A stretch of DNA of 6,285 nt from Eubacterium sp. (GCA_023663915.1 JAMPGN010000233.1:1-6285), one strand, 5' to 3'; counted from the first letter of the stretch, positions 1-6,118 are shown. Notes: generated by a model not told the origin, from the letters alone. Numbers and translations are program-made.

Positions 1-532
1 CCTCCAGATACAGCAGCAGCTCCAGAATCTTAATCTTAAAATAGGGCCGCTTGATCTTTTCCGGCACCGCGTACAGTTCCCCAAAAATATGCTCGATGGA
101 GCCGTCGCCATGCACCACATAAGGGTAAATACCGCTGCAGAACTTTTCCTGCAATGCCCGCAGGTTCACGGGAAAGTCCTTAACCTCCTGCGGCAGGGAT
201 CTGCAGGCAGCATCCATATCAAAAGACACCATTGCGCCATGGTAATGGGAAAGGGGCATCTCAAAATGCCCGGTGTGGGTAAGCCTGCGGTCAAGCTTCA
301 GATCCCCCGCCTCCACATAAGAATAGGCGTCATCCGCCGCCGGATACTCCAGCCGTCCTTCTTGGCAGTGGTCGATGCAAAAGATGTTCCTGTCCGGTTT
401 GAAGTTGCTGTCATAATAACGGATATGGAAATCGTTATAGGAAAGGCTGACTCCCGGAAAAACTTCATAGACGGTAATCGTCCCATCCCCCGTTTCATTC
501 CGCAGCTGATACACGCTGCACCCGCCCGTCAT
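1..532 (-). CDS. AraC-family transcriptional regulator, N-terminal part (cut by window edge)
   Basis: The minus-strand frame opens with an ATG at 532 and stays open to base 1, giving 177 codons; the rest lies outside the window. It begins MTGGCSVYQLRNETGDG and continues with segments such as VFPGVSLSYNDFHIRYYD, IDHCQEGRLEY, and LTHTGHFEMPLSHYHGAMVSFD. From memory this pattern matches the N-terminal sensing region of clostridial AraC-type regulators, including the Cys-x-x-Gly-Arg-x-Glu step and the 'Y-H-G' strand. The C-terminal double helix-turn-helix that would bind DNA is not visible, so the family call rests on the sensor region alone. The start overlaps the methyltransferase stop as ATGA, and an AGGTGG ribosome site sits 5 nt upstream inside the methyltransferase end, so translation is probably coupled. 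The effector and targets cannot be told from sequence. Confidence 0.82.
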   Translation of the reverse strand, partial: MTGGCSVYQLRNETGDGTITVYEVFPGVSLSYNDFHIRYYDSNFKPDRNIFCIDHCQEGRLEYPAADDAYSYVEAGDLKLDRRLTHTGHFEMPLSHYHGAMVSFDMDAACRSLPQEVKDFPVNLRALQEKFCSGIYPYVVHGDGSIEHIFGELYAVPEKIKRPYFKIKILELLLYLE

Positions 533-1311
533 CTTCCCCACCTGTAAACGGCAAGCCGGTTATTTAAGTCCTTCGCGATTACGCTCCCGATCTTTCCTAC
601 AAGCGTATATTTTTTCATCTCGTCCCAGAAGCTGTTCTCCCTTACCAGTTCCAGTTTCGGATTAAGTTTTAGCAGATCCCTTCCCGTTTCCGTTCCCCAG
701 CCAAACTTCGCTTTGGTATGTTTTACCGTATCATGCATTTTTTCCTTCATCATCTTCGGATGCATCAGCTCCGCCAGCAGGAATCCCCTGTCAAAAGAAT
801 CCGTGATGTTGTGCAGGATCGTACCCACCTGTTCCTTTGAAAAATACATGAGCAGCCCCTCGGCGATCACGATCACCACATTCGCTTTCGGGATATCCAT
901 GATCCAGTCTGTCTCAAGAATATCCCCAGCCAGCATATGCTCACGCTCCGTTTCCGTAAAAACCTTCTTCCTCACCTCTATGGAATCCGGAAGGTCTACA
1001 TTGAACCATCTTACTTTTCCGTTATCCACCCGTGAAAAACGGTTATCGAGTCCGCAGCCGATATTGAGGCAGACCGCATCGGGGTATTTTTCCAGCAGTT
1101 TTTTCAGCGTCCTGTCAAACAGGATCGTCCTTGCCACCACGCCTTCATGGGAAAAGAACTTATCGATATCTTTTGGGTCAACCGCCAGCGTTTCTATGAT
1201 CTCCACCGCTTTTTCATCATGGATGCGCGCATTTTTCCGCTTCGTCTCATTTGCTCTGACCGCAAGTGGAATCAGAGCTGTTTCCTGCACATCGCCTAAT
1301 TGTAAATCCAT
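529..1311 (-). CDS. Class I SAM-dependent methyltransferase, PPM1/LCMT-like family
   Basis: A 260-residue cytosolic protein, close to the usual size for this family (leucine carboxyl methyltransferase-like and polyketide-type O-methyltransferases). Visible marks are an Arg-Thr pair at 61-62, the SAM-binding loop NIGCGLDNRF at 83-92, an acidic strand end FNVDLP at 103-108 where the Asp would hold the SAM ribose, AGDILETDW at 128-136, and the family block AEGLLMYF at 150-157. The substrate is unknown; homologues act on small molecules as well as proteins. I chose the start at 1311 because AAGGAGG (1317-1323) lies 5 nt upstream and family similarity begins at MDLQLGDVQETALIPL. A longer open frame to 1434 adds 41 Gly/Arg-rich residues with no good ribosome site. 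It shares a 4-nt ATGA overlap with the downstream AraC-type gene, so the two form an operon and the regulator may govern or sense something tied to this methylation. Confidence 0.87.
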   Translation of the reverse strand: MDLQLGDVQETALIPLAVRANETKRKNARIHDEKAVEIIETLAVDPKDIDKFFSHEGVVARTILFDRTLKKLLEKYPDAVCLNIGCGLDNRFSRVDNGKVRWFNVDLPDSIEVRKKVFTETEREHMLAGDILETDWIMDIPKANVVIVIAEGLLMYFSKEQVGTILHNITDSFDRGFLLAELMHPKMMKEKMHDTVKHTKAKFGWGTETGRDLLKLNPKLELVRENSFWDEMKKYTLVGKIGSVIAKDLNNRLAVYRWGR

Positions 1312-1316
1312 CTTGT

Positions 1317-1323
1317 CCTCCTT
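1317..1323 (-). promoter_or_regulatory. Ribosome binding site deciding the methyltransferase start
   Basis: AAGGAGG on the minus strand, 5 nt before the ATG at 1311. It is a near-perfect match to the anti-Shine-Dalgarno sequence and favours this start over the in-frame ATG at 1434. Confidence 0.85.
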
Positions 1324-1468
1324 CTCCTGTCCTTGGTTCGTTCCTGATCCATGCGTTCCGCCCCTTCCGCAACGATAAGATTCCTGCCCATATATCCGTT
1401 TTACCCCTCCACCTAAAAAGTTCCCTCTTTTCATGCAACAGGTTCACAGATCCATTCCAAAGCTGTTT

Positions 1469-1747
1469 TCAGATCATGACCGCGAGTTTTGCAAGTACCG
1501 CCGCCACAGGAAGATAGACAACCGTCATGATGAGCCTTTCTGTCAAAACGAATTTCAGATCTTTCACATGGGACATATCTTCCATGCCAATGATTACCCG
1601 GAACCTGTCAAACCGCACCCATATCTCATCCACCACGATGCCGTCATACCAATTCATTGCCTCAAGGAAAATAACCGCGCGGATAAACGCAGTCTTAAAG
1701 TCGGAAATGCCGCTCGGTTTCGGGACGCGGACATTCCTGTCATTGCC
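1469..1747 (-). pseudogene. C-terminal fragment of an unrecognised integral membrane protein
   Basis: The minus-strand frame from just after an in-frame TAG (1748-1750) to a TGA at 1469-1471 encodes 92 protein-like residues. It begins GNDRNVRVPKPSGISDFK, then AFIRAVIFLEAMNWYDGIVV, then WVRFDRFRVIIGMEDMSHV, and ends with a hydrophobic helix RLIMTVVYLPVAAVLAKL (about residues 71-88). No ATG, GTG or TTG occurs before the internal Met of MNWYDG (start 1657), and the coding-like character runs well upstream of that Met. I therefore read it as a gene that has lost its 5' part, not as a 62-residue gene. Upstream in the same frame there are stops, then a hairpin-rich region that may be a mobile-element relic. 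The pattern resembles small clostridial membrane proteins of unknown function; I cannot name the family. A genuine 62-residue protein starting at 1657 is the alternative. Confidence 0.55.
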
Positions 1748-1793
1748 CTAGAAGCCTTCATTCCTGAAACTGTTTCCGATATTTCGCCACCAC

Positions 1794-1853
1794 AGTTAGC
1801 AAACACTAACTCCCAATCAAGTAAAAACGGCTACGCCGTTAGTAGCCGCTAAC
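1794..1853. repeat. Cluster of overlapping inverted repeats (AGTTAG/CTAACT, CGGCTA/TAGCCG)
   Basis: Seen directly: AGTTAG (1794-1799) pairs with CTAACT (1806-1811). AACGGC (1826-1831) pairs with GCCGTT (1835-1840) across a 3-nt loop. CGGCTA (1828-1833) can instead pair with TAGCCG (1843-1848), and GTTAG (1838-1842) with CTAAC (1849-1853). These are mutually exclusive folds built from two repeated short words. On the minus strand the AACGGC hairpin runs into TTTTT, so it could also end transcripts coming from the ABC operon. Imperfect palindromes like these are expected at the ends of IS200/IS605 elements. Confidence 0.6.
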
Positions 1854-1947
1854 TATTTTCAGTATACTCCATACCATGAACGCTTGTCAATAGGGCACAT
1901 TGATCCATTCTACAGATTCATAAGCGCAGACCGGGCGTCATACTGGC

Positions 1948-1967
1948 AAGGAGCCTTCGGTTCCCTT
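1948..1967. repeat. Short hairpin GGAGCC-TTC-GGTTCC
   Basis: AAGGAGCC (1948-1955) folds back on GGTTCCCTT (1959-1967) across a TTC loop, with one G-T wobble and one bulged base. It lies inside the noncoding hairpin-rich stretch and suggests structured RNA or a mobile-element end. Confidence 0.45.
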
Positions 1968-2012
1968 AACCTTTGGCTTTCGTACTTGAGGCAACGCCAC
2001 GGCTGCTGCCAT

Positions 2013-2035
2013 CCTCCCCGCCTCAGACGGGGAGG
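2013..2035. repeat. Perfect 8-bp GC-rich stem-loop after the ABC ATPase gene
   Basis: CCTCCCCG (2013-2020) and CGGGGAGG (2028-2035) form a perfect 8-bp stem with a 7-nt loop. It starts 11 nt past the ABC ATPase stop in the minus direction and so could act as an end-of-operon structure. No T tract follows on the minus strand, only ATGGC, which makes a classical Rho-independent terminator unlikely. Stems of this kind are also typical of the right ends of IS200/IS605 elements. Confidence 0.55.
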
Positions 2036-2046
2036 AAAATACGGTT

Positions 2047-2712
2047 TCATTTCATCAGCATACCGCTTTCCAGACGATAGGTCAGATCCACCAGATCCAG
2101 CACCCGCTCATCATGCGTTACCATTACAGCAGCTTTATTATGCTTTTTTACTTCCATCCGTATCATCTCCACTACCTGACGTCCCCGCGCGCCATCGAGG
2201 CTTGCAGTAGGCTCGTCGGCAAGAATGATATCGGGGTCATTCACAAAAGCTCTCGCAATTGCAACGCGCTGCTTTTCGCCGCCCGACATTTCCGAAGGAT
2301 ACTGATCCCGGCATTTTGCTATATCAAGTTCAGAGAACATCTCATCAATATTGACCCTGCCCCTGTTTTCCTTTGTCTGGAACATCGTAAGCTGCTCTTT
2401 TGCCTTCAAATAGGGCAGAAGCTGGTGGCTCTGGAAAATAAATCCAATATGTTCCTGCCGGATTTTTGTCCACTCCCGCTTTCTTGTGGCAGAAACATCC
2501 TTGCCGGCAATCGAAACCGTTCCAGAATTTGGCGACAGAAGCATCCCCGCTATCGTAAGAAAGGTACTTTTCCCCGAACCGGAAGGTCCGACAATCGCAA
2601 TAAACTCACCCCGCTTCACCTTCAAGGATACATCGTCCAAAACAACATTCTTACCCATACCATCCTGATATGCTTTGGTGATATGTTCCATCTGCAATAC
2701 ATAGCCGCTCAT
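2047..2712 (-). CDS. ABC transporter ATP-binding protein (MacB/LolD type)
   Basis: A 221-residue nucleotide-binding subunit of normal length, acting as a homodimer on the cytoplasmic side of the membrane. All motifs are intact: Walker A GPSGSGKST (42-50), Q-loop Gln94 in FIFQ, signature MSGGEKQR (142-149), Walker B IILADE with catalytic Glu167, D-loop SLD (171-173) and switch His200 in VTHDE. The pattern belongs to the family that powers FtsX-like permeases (MacB, LolD, antimicrobial-peptide or lipid extrusion systems). The start overlaps the permease stop as ATGA, with GGAGGT 8 nt upstream (2721-2726), so the two are translationally coupled. The substrate is not readable from the ATPase; the link to the upstream two-component pair suggests an envelope-active compound or envelope stress. 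I see no downstream gene in the operon. Confidence 0.93.
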   Translation of the reverse strand: MSGYVLQMEHITKAYQDGMGKNVVLDDVSLKVKRGEFIAIVGPSGSGKSTFLTIAGMLLSPNSGTVSIAGKDVSATRKREWTKIRQEHIGFIFQSHQLLPYLKAKEQLTMFQTKENRGRVNIDEMFSELDIAKCRDQYPSEMSGGEKQRVAIARAFVNDPDIILADEPTASLDGARGRQVVEMIRMEVKKHNKAAVMVTHDERVLDLVDLTYRLESGMLMK

Positions 2713-3803
2713 TCGTCCGCACCTCCGATCACCTTCATTGGGTCAACATGGGATATATTCAATATGGAAATCAGACTGCTCACAATGGAAATCAAAATAA
2801 ACGCCACTGTAACCAGACACGCACTGCCGCCTTTCAAATAAAAAGGCATGGTTTCCGGAAGCGCCGCAGCCATTGCAAAGGTCAGCAGATTCGCAATCGC
2901 AGCACCGCATACCGCGATGATACATACCTGACTCGCCGCAATCCCAGCAAGACGCCTCATCCCCAGCCCGATCGCCTTCATAATGCCGAACTGCCTGCGC
3001 TTCTGCAGCGTGAGAATATAATAGAACACGCCGATAATCGTGGCGGATACCACAACCAGCACCCATACAATCATCGAGATCGTCATGTGTTCTGCCTTGT
3101 AAGAAGGGACATTTTCGATAATATCCGCTTTGGCGACGAGCTCTGTCCCCTCCAGCGCAATATCCGCCACATGACCGCCTTTCAGCGCAATGGCGTGATA
3201 TTCTTTTTCATACGCCGGATTTAATAATGTGCGTAATTTCGTGTAAGTTTCTGTCGTGATAAAACCGATCGATGTATGTCCATACATCTGGTCTTCCACA
3301 AATCCTATTACTGTGAACTCCAGTTCTGTGGAAGAATCCAGCACCGTGTCGCCAATTTCGATCCCATCCAGAGCGAAATCATCGTCCAGCAGAATCGGAT
3401 TTTCCGCATCTGAACCGGCAAATTGTACGCCCTCCGTCACGACAGGTTCCAAAAAGTTCCCCGCCTCGATTGCAAAATAAGTAATATTCAACTTTTCCTC
3501 ATCACCCTGCCTCGACAGATACATCCGCTGTATATCCAGCGTCGCAAGTTCCGCATCCGTCTGTGCCATTAATTGGTCGTACACCTCCGTATCCAGACCA
3601 GAAACCGTAATCAAATCCTCAGCGGAATCACTGAGCAGAAAATAGTCCGCATCCATATTGTCGATGCCGGAAATGACCGCCCGCCCTAGCCCTTCCGCCA
3701 GACCGGACAAGAACAGAACCATAAACATAAGCAGAACAATAAGAAGCTCAATCAACAGATACTTCTTTTTACCATACATCAGCTCTTTCCATGCCATTTT
3801 CAT
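2709..3803 (-). CDS. FtsX/MacB-type ABC transporter permease
   Basis: A 364-residue membrane subunit with the MacB-like layout: a cytoplasmic start MKMAWKELMYGKKK, a first membrane helix at about 15-36, a large extracytoplasmic domain at about 40-238, then three helices at about 241-265, 285-312 and 327-350. The loop QKRRQFGIMKAIGLG (267-281) is the hallmark coupling segment of the FtsX fold, and the end DPMKVIGG is typical of the family. It has four membrane helices, so it should work as a homodimer with the ATPase encoded next, probably by mechanotransmission rather than classical transport. No HlyD-like or TolC-like partner is present, as expected in a single-membrane cell. The ATG at 3803 follows AGAGGT with a 9-nt gap; Met3 is a possible alternative start. 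It is transcribed separately from the kinase gene, probably from the promoter region at 3842-3874. Confidence 0.92.
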   Translation of the reverse strand: MKMAWKELMYGKKKYLLIELLIVLLMFMVLFLSGLAEGLGRAVISGIDNMDADYFLLSDSAEDLITVSGLDTEVYDQLMAQTDAELATLDIQRMYLSRQGDEEKLNITYFAIEAGNFLEPVVTEGVQFAGSDAENPILLDDDFALDGIEIGDTVLDSSTELEFTVIGFVEDQMYGHTSIGFITTETYTKLRTLLNPAYEKEYHAIALKGGHVADIALEGTELVAKADIIENVPSYKAEHMTISMIVWVLVVVSATIIGVFYYILTLQKRRQFGIMKAIGLGMRRLAGIAASQVCIIAVCGAAIANLLTFAMAAALPETMPFYLKGGSACLVTVAFILISIVSSLISILNISHVDPMKVIGGADE

Positions 3804-3841
3804 GGGTATGCTACCTCTCTTTCCTTATTTCTCAATACAAA

Positions 3842-3874
3842 AAAATAGCACAGTTCTATGACCTGTACATGACC
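3842..3874 (-). promoter_or_regulatory. Permease-operon promoter with direct-repeat operator (AGGTCAT x2)
   Basis: On the minus strand two AGGTCAT words start exactly 11 bp apart; their GGTCAT cores are 3869-3874 and 3858-3863. Between and over them lies TGTACA (3864-3869) as a possible -35, followed after 16 bp by TATTTT (3842-3847) as a -10. One-helical-turn direct repeats over or beside the -35 are the normal binding pattern of OmpR-family activators. The same words occur before the response-regulator gene, which is the main reason to trust this site. Promoter boxes are weak, consistent with a need for an activator. Confidence 0.6.
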
Positions 3875-3932
3875 TTTCTGTTCTGCCTGCCAAAAACATA
3901 ATATTTCTGCGAATTATACTGGTCTAAACCGC

Positions 3933-3951
3933 AAAAAAGTTCTGCGCGCAG
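3933..3951 (-). terminator. Weak candidate terminator after the kinase gene
   Basis: On the minus strand the palindrome CTGCGCGCAG (3942-3951) is followed 3 nt later by TTTTTT (3933-3938), about 20 nt past the kinase stop. Only 3-4 base pairs can form around the loop, so it may be inefficient and allow read-through into the permease gene. Confidence 0.3.
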
Positions 3952-3972
3952 TTATATCTATCGATCGTCCGG

Positions 3973-5037
3973 TTATTTTCGTATATGTACTGTCATTTTT
4001 GTACCGCTTCCCGCATTGCTCTGGCACTCAATACTCCCATTCAGCAGTTCCAAAATCCGCTTTACAATAGAAAGCCCCAGCCCGTTCCCGTCTTTTTTAT
4101 GTGATTCTTCACACTGGTAAAACGCATCAAAAATATACCCCTGCTTTTCCAGCGGGATGCCGATTCCCTCATCCTGCACAGAAACCGTAATACCATGCGG
4201 CTCGTTCTGACCGGAAATGTGAATGACAGTTCCGTGTTCAGAATATTTCATAGCGTTGTCTATCAGATTGAGCCATATCTGCTGTAATAGGTCAGGGTCG
4301 CTATCGACTGACATAGGCGGCAGCTCCAAATCAAATTCGTGCTCCCGCCCTTCCCATTTTTCTGACAAAAGAATCACACACTTACGGATCTGCTCATCCA
4401 CCTCTACCTGTTCGTGTCTTGTGACAAGTTCCTGATTTTCCAGCCTCGACATACGCAGCATGTTCTCGCATAGTCTTGAAATACGCGCCGCTTCGTCATA
4501 GATAAGCGACAGGTATTCCTTCCGTTCTTCCGGCAGGACATTATCCTCCAGCATCATTTCTGCAAAACCCATCAATGCGGATACAGGCGTCTTTATCTCA
4601 TGGGATACGTTGCTTACAAACTCTTTCCGCATATAATCCATTCCTGCCAGCTCAGAAGCCATACGATTTACATTTGCCTCCAATTCATCAAGCTCATGTA
4701 CATACGCCGCATCTTTGCCAGACCGTGGCGCGCGGGGGATTCTGACCTCAAAATCACCCTTTGCAATCTGGTTCACGGCATGATTTACTTTCTCAATAGG
4801 TCTTACAAAATATATCGTTCCATGGTAAAGCGCTATGCCACCAATAAGCATGGTAAGCGAACATACAAGCAGGCATAAGAATATCACTACGGGTATCGAA
4901 AGCTCGCCGTGATATAAAAAAACCGTTCCCAAAATGACCAGCCCGCATGAAAGCAGGCACGCCGTACACAATGTAACAATAGATACGACAGCAAAATAGA
5001 TCCTAAGGCGTAGCCTGTACTTTTTCTGACGTTTCAT
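3973..5037 (-). CDS. Sensor histidine kinase with HAMP domain and very short external loop
   Basis: A 354-residue membrane kinase, partner of the response regulator encoded 44 nt upstream. Two membrane helices (about 12-42 and 48-76) are joined by only a handful of polar residues (YHGELS), so there is no real extracytoplasmic sensor domain. A HAMP segment follows (about 77-130). The dimerisation box VSNVSHEIKTP holds the phosphorylated His146. The ATPase domain shows the N box WLNLIDNAMKYS (255-266), G1 DEGIGIP (289-295), F box YIFDAFYQ (301-308) and G2 GNGLGLSIV (317-325); all catalytic motifs are intact. The architecture fits intramembrane-sensing kinases, which often read the state of a membrane partner such as an ABC transporter. 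The start is the ATG at 5037, with AAGGGG 5 nt upstream (5043-5048). The ligand is unknown. It is not a BceS protein by domain layout, because it carries a HAMP region. Confidence 0.93.
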   Translation of the reverse strand: MKRQKKYRLRLRIYFAVVSIVTLCTACLLSCGLVILGTVFLYHGELSIPVVIFLCLLVCSLTMLIGGIALYHGTIYFVRPIEKVNHAVNQIAKGDFEVRIPRAPRSGKDAAYVHELDELEANVNRMASELAGMDYMRKEFVSNVSHEIKTPVSALMGFAEMMLEDNVLPEERKEYLSLIYDEAARISRLCENMLRMSRLENQELVTRHEQVEVDEQIRKCVILLSEKWEGREHEFDLELPPMSVDSDPDLLQQIWLNLIDNAMKYSEHGTVIHISGQNEPHGITVSVQDEGIGIPLEKQGYIFDAFYQCEESHKKDGNGLGLSIVKRILELLNGSIECQSNAGSGTKMTVHIRK

Positions 5038-5081
5038 TGCCGCCCCTTCTTCCTTTCCTCGCCGCTAAATCCTATTTTCTT

Positions 5082-5759
5082 TTATCCATTCTGAAAGACT
5101 GCCTTATAGCCAAGCCCTCTGACCGTTATAATTTCAAAATCGGATACACCCTCAAATTTTTTGCGCAGCTTTTTGATATGGGCATCCACATTCCTTTCAT
5201 CGGTATCGGAATCCACACCCCATATTTCATCCAGAAGTTCCAGACGTGTAAAAATCTTGTTTGGATTATTGAGGAGTTTAAACAGCAGATAGAACTCTTT
5301 GGGCGGCATTTCCCGTACCACGCCATTCACCGTGACCGTCAGCCCCGCATAGTCAAGCTTTGTATTCCCAATTGTAATATGTTTTTTGTTTTCAAGCTGT
5401 GCGCGGCGTAAAAGTGCTTTGACACGAAGGATCATTTCTTTCAGATTGATGGGTTTTATCATATAATCGTCAGTTCCTGCCACAAATCCTTTTTCCATAT
5501 CCTCCAACTGGTCTTTTGCGGTTATCATCAAAATAGGAAGATCATACTGTGTAGTCCGCAGCAGCTTCGTAAGCTCATATCCATCCATTTTAGGCATCAT
5601 AACATCGCTGATGATAAGGTCAATATGCTCTCTATCCATCACTCCAAGGGCTTCCTCGCCATCAAAAGCGGGAATGGCTTTGAATTGTTCTTTATTTAAT
5701 TTGGCACATATCATTTTATTGAGGGAAGTATCATCCTCCACAACTAATATGGCGAACAT
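5082..5759 (-). CDS. OmpR/PhoB-family response regulator
   Basis: A 225-residue cytosolic regulator of standard length. The receiver domain (about 1-118) has the acidic pair Asp9/Asp10, the phosphoacceptor Asp52 in LIISDVMMPKMDG, Thr80 and Lys102 in the IKP motif. The winged-helix DNA-binding domain (about 128-222) shows PPKEFYLLFKLLNNPNKIFTR, the recognition-helix region ERNVDAHIKKLRKKF and the closing wing TVRGLGYKA. It should be phosphorylated by the kinase encoded directly downstream (44-nt gap, same strand). The start at 5759 follows AGGAG by 7 nt (5767-5771). Its own promoter carries the same direct repeat as the permease promoter, so I infer autoregulation plus control of the ABC genes. 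Relatives include VanR/VncR-type and many orphan clostridial regulators; no specific symbol is justified. Confidence 0.95.
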   Translation of the reverse strand: MFAILVVEDDTSLNKMICAKLNKEQFKAIPAFDGEEALGVMDREHIDLIISDVMMPKMDGYELTKLLRTTQYDLPILMITAKDQLEDMEKGFVAGTDDYMIKPINLKEMILRVKALLRRAQLENKKHITIGNTKLDYAGLTVTVNGVVREMPPKEFYLLFKLLNNPNKIFTRLELLDEIWGVDSDTDERNVDAHIKKLRKKFEGVSDFEIITVRGLGYKAVFQNG

Positions 5760-5780
5760 TTCCGTTCTCCTTTCCGCTAT

Positions 5781-5816
5781 TTTATATTATCCCTAAAATG
5801 TGACCTCAATATGACC
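5781..5816 (-). promoter_or_regulatory. Response-regulator promoter with direct-repeat operator
   Basis: On the minus strand GGTCAT (5811-5816) and GGTCAC (5800-5805) start 11 bp apart. The second overlaps a -35 box TTGAGG (5804-5809), followed after exactly 17 bp by a -10 TATAAA (5781-5786); GATAAT (5786-5791) is an alternative -10. The transcript would start about 15 nt before the AGGAG of the regulator gene. The repeat matches that before the permease gene in word, orientation and 11-bp period, so it is the likely binding site of this response regulator. Confidence 0.68.
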
Positions 5817-5817
5817 A

Positions 5818-5898
5818 TCACATAATTTCCTGCCGCCTCCCGCTCAAAAAAGCTGCAAATGTATATTTCGTTTGATCAGATCCGGTTATCTTTGCCAT
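5818..5898 (-). CDS. Small ORF of 26 codons, unknown function
   Basis: The ATG at 5898 is preceded 6 nt upstream by AAGGAG (5905-5910), a better ribosome site than several real genes here have. The peptide starts MAKITGSDQTKYTF and ends with RRQEIM; it has a net positive charge and one short hydrophobic patch (FAAFL). It ends 1 nt before the operator of the two-component operon. It could be a true small protein, a leader peptide, or the surviving start of a lost gene. I do not recognise it. A longer frame reaching 6087 has no ribosome site at its start and looks non-coding upstream of this ATG. Confidence 0.35.
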   Translation of the reverse strand: MAKITGSDQTKYTFAAFLSGRRQEIM

Positions 5899-6016
5899 AA
5901 GCAACTCCTTGTTATTTTTCATCTTTCTTTGCAGAACGATATAATATATGCAGCATAAATCCGATCTTTTTTTCGGGATACTTCCCTCTGTAAAGCTCTG
6001 TTTTTCATTCAACATA

Positions 6017-6118
6017 TTAGAACTCATAATGCTTCGGCTCTTCTGTAAAGGAGCAGATATCCGCCTTTGCCAGATAATACGTTCCACATTTCTTCAAAAA
6101 CTCAAATACTTCCTGCAT
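6017..6118 (-). pseudogene. Internally deleted pyridoxamine 5'-phosphate oxidase-like gene
   Basis: A 33-codon frame from the ATG at 6118 to a TAA at 6017-6019. Its first part, MQEVFEFLKKCGTYYLA, matches the conserved N-terminus of small clostridial pyridoxamine-phosphate-oxidase-like flavoproteins, which normally continue with a phrase such as TVEGDQPRVRPFG. Its last part, CSFTEEPKHYEF, resembles their C-terminus (F-S-S-F-T-E-x-P). The roughly 90-100 residues between, which form the flavin-binding barrel, are gone, and the junction falls near residues 18-20 in frame. It therefore cannot make a working enzyme. The family match is from memory of the pattern. The frame is open further upstream, back to a TGA near 6175, and an ATG at 6151 is a possible alternative start, but only weak GGTGG is seen before either. 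Confidence 0.6.

Larger units (their letters stand above)
1794..2035. mobile_element. Possible IS200/IS605-type relic or non-autonomous mini-element
   Basis: About 240 bp with no coding sequence, bounded by the palindrome cluster at 1794-1853 and a strong GC-rich hairpin at 2013-2035, with another hairpin at 1948-1967. The size, hairpin ends and absence of a protein fit a transposase-less derivative of an IS200/IS605-type element, or the noncoding end left by a lost tnpB. It lies next to a membrane-protein gene lacking its 5' end, which fits an insertion or deletion. No transposase remnant or target-site evidence was identified, and this family makes no target duplication, so the boundaries are guesses. 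The alternative is a plain structured intergenic region containing a terminator. Confidence 0.3.

Noticed and set aside
89..547. Plus-strand open frame of 152 codons
   Set aside because: Antisense to the AraC-type gene, which has clear family features on the minus strand.
713..1378. Plus-strand open frame of 221 codons, Ser/Phe-rich
   Set aside because: Antisense shadow of the methyltransferase gene; its composition is that of a reverse-complement reading.
1312..1434. Longer methyltransferase start at 1434 adding 41 residues
   Set aside because: The extra residues are Gly/Arg-rich and unlike the family, there is no good ribosome site at 1434, and AAGGAGG sits 5 nt before the ATG at 1311.
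1433..1852. Plus-strand open frame of 139 codons
   Set aside because: Antisense to the membrane-protein fragment and the palindrome cluster; no protein-like pattern and no ribosome site noted.
2113..2841. Plus-strand open frame of 242 codons
   Set aside because: It is antisense to the intact ABC ATPase and permease end, and the translation shows no domain pattern.
5899..6087. N-terminal extension of the 26-codon ORF to an ATG at 6087
   Set aside because: It overlaps the oxidase remnant in another frame, has no ribosome site and no protein-like pattern.
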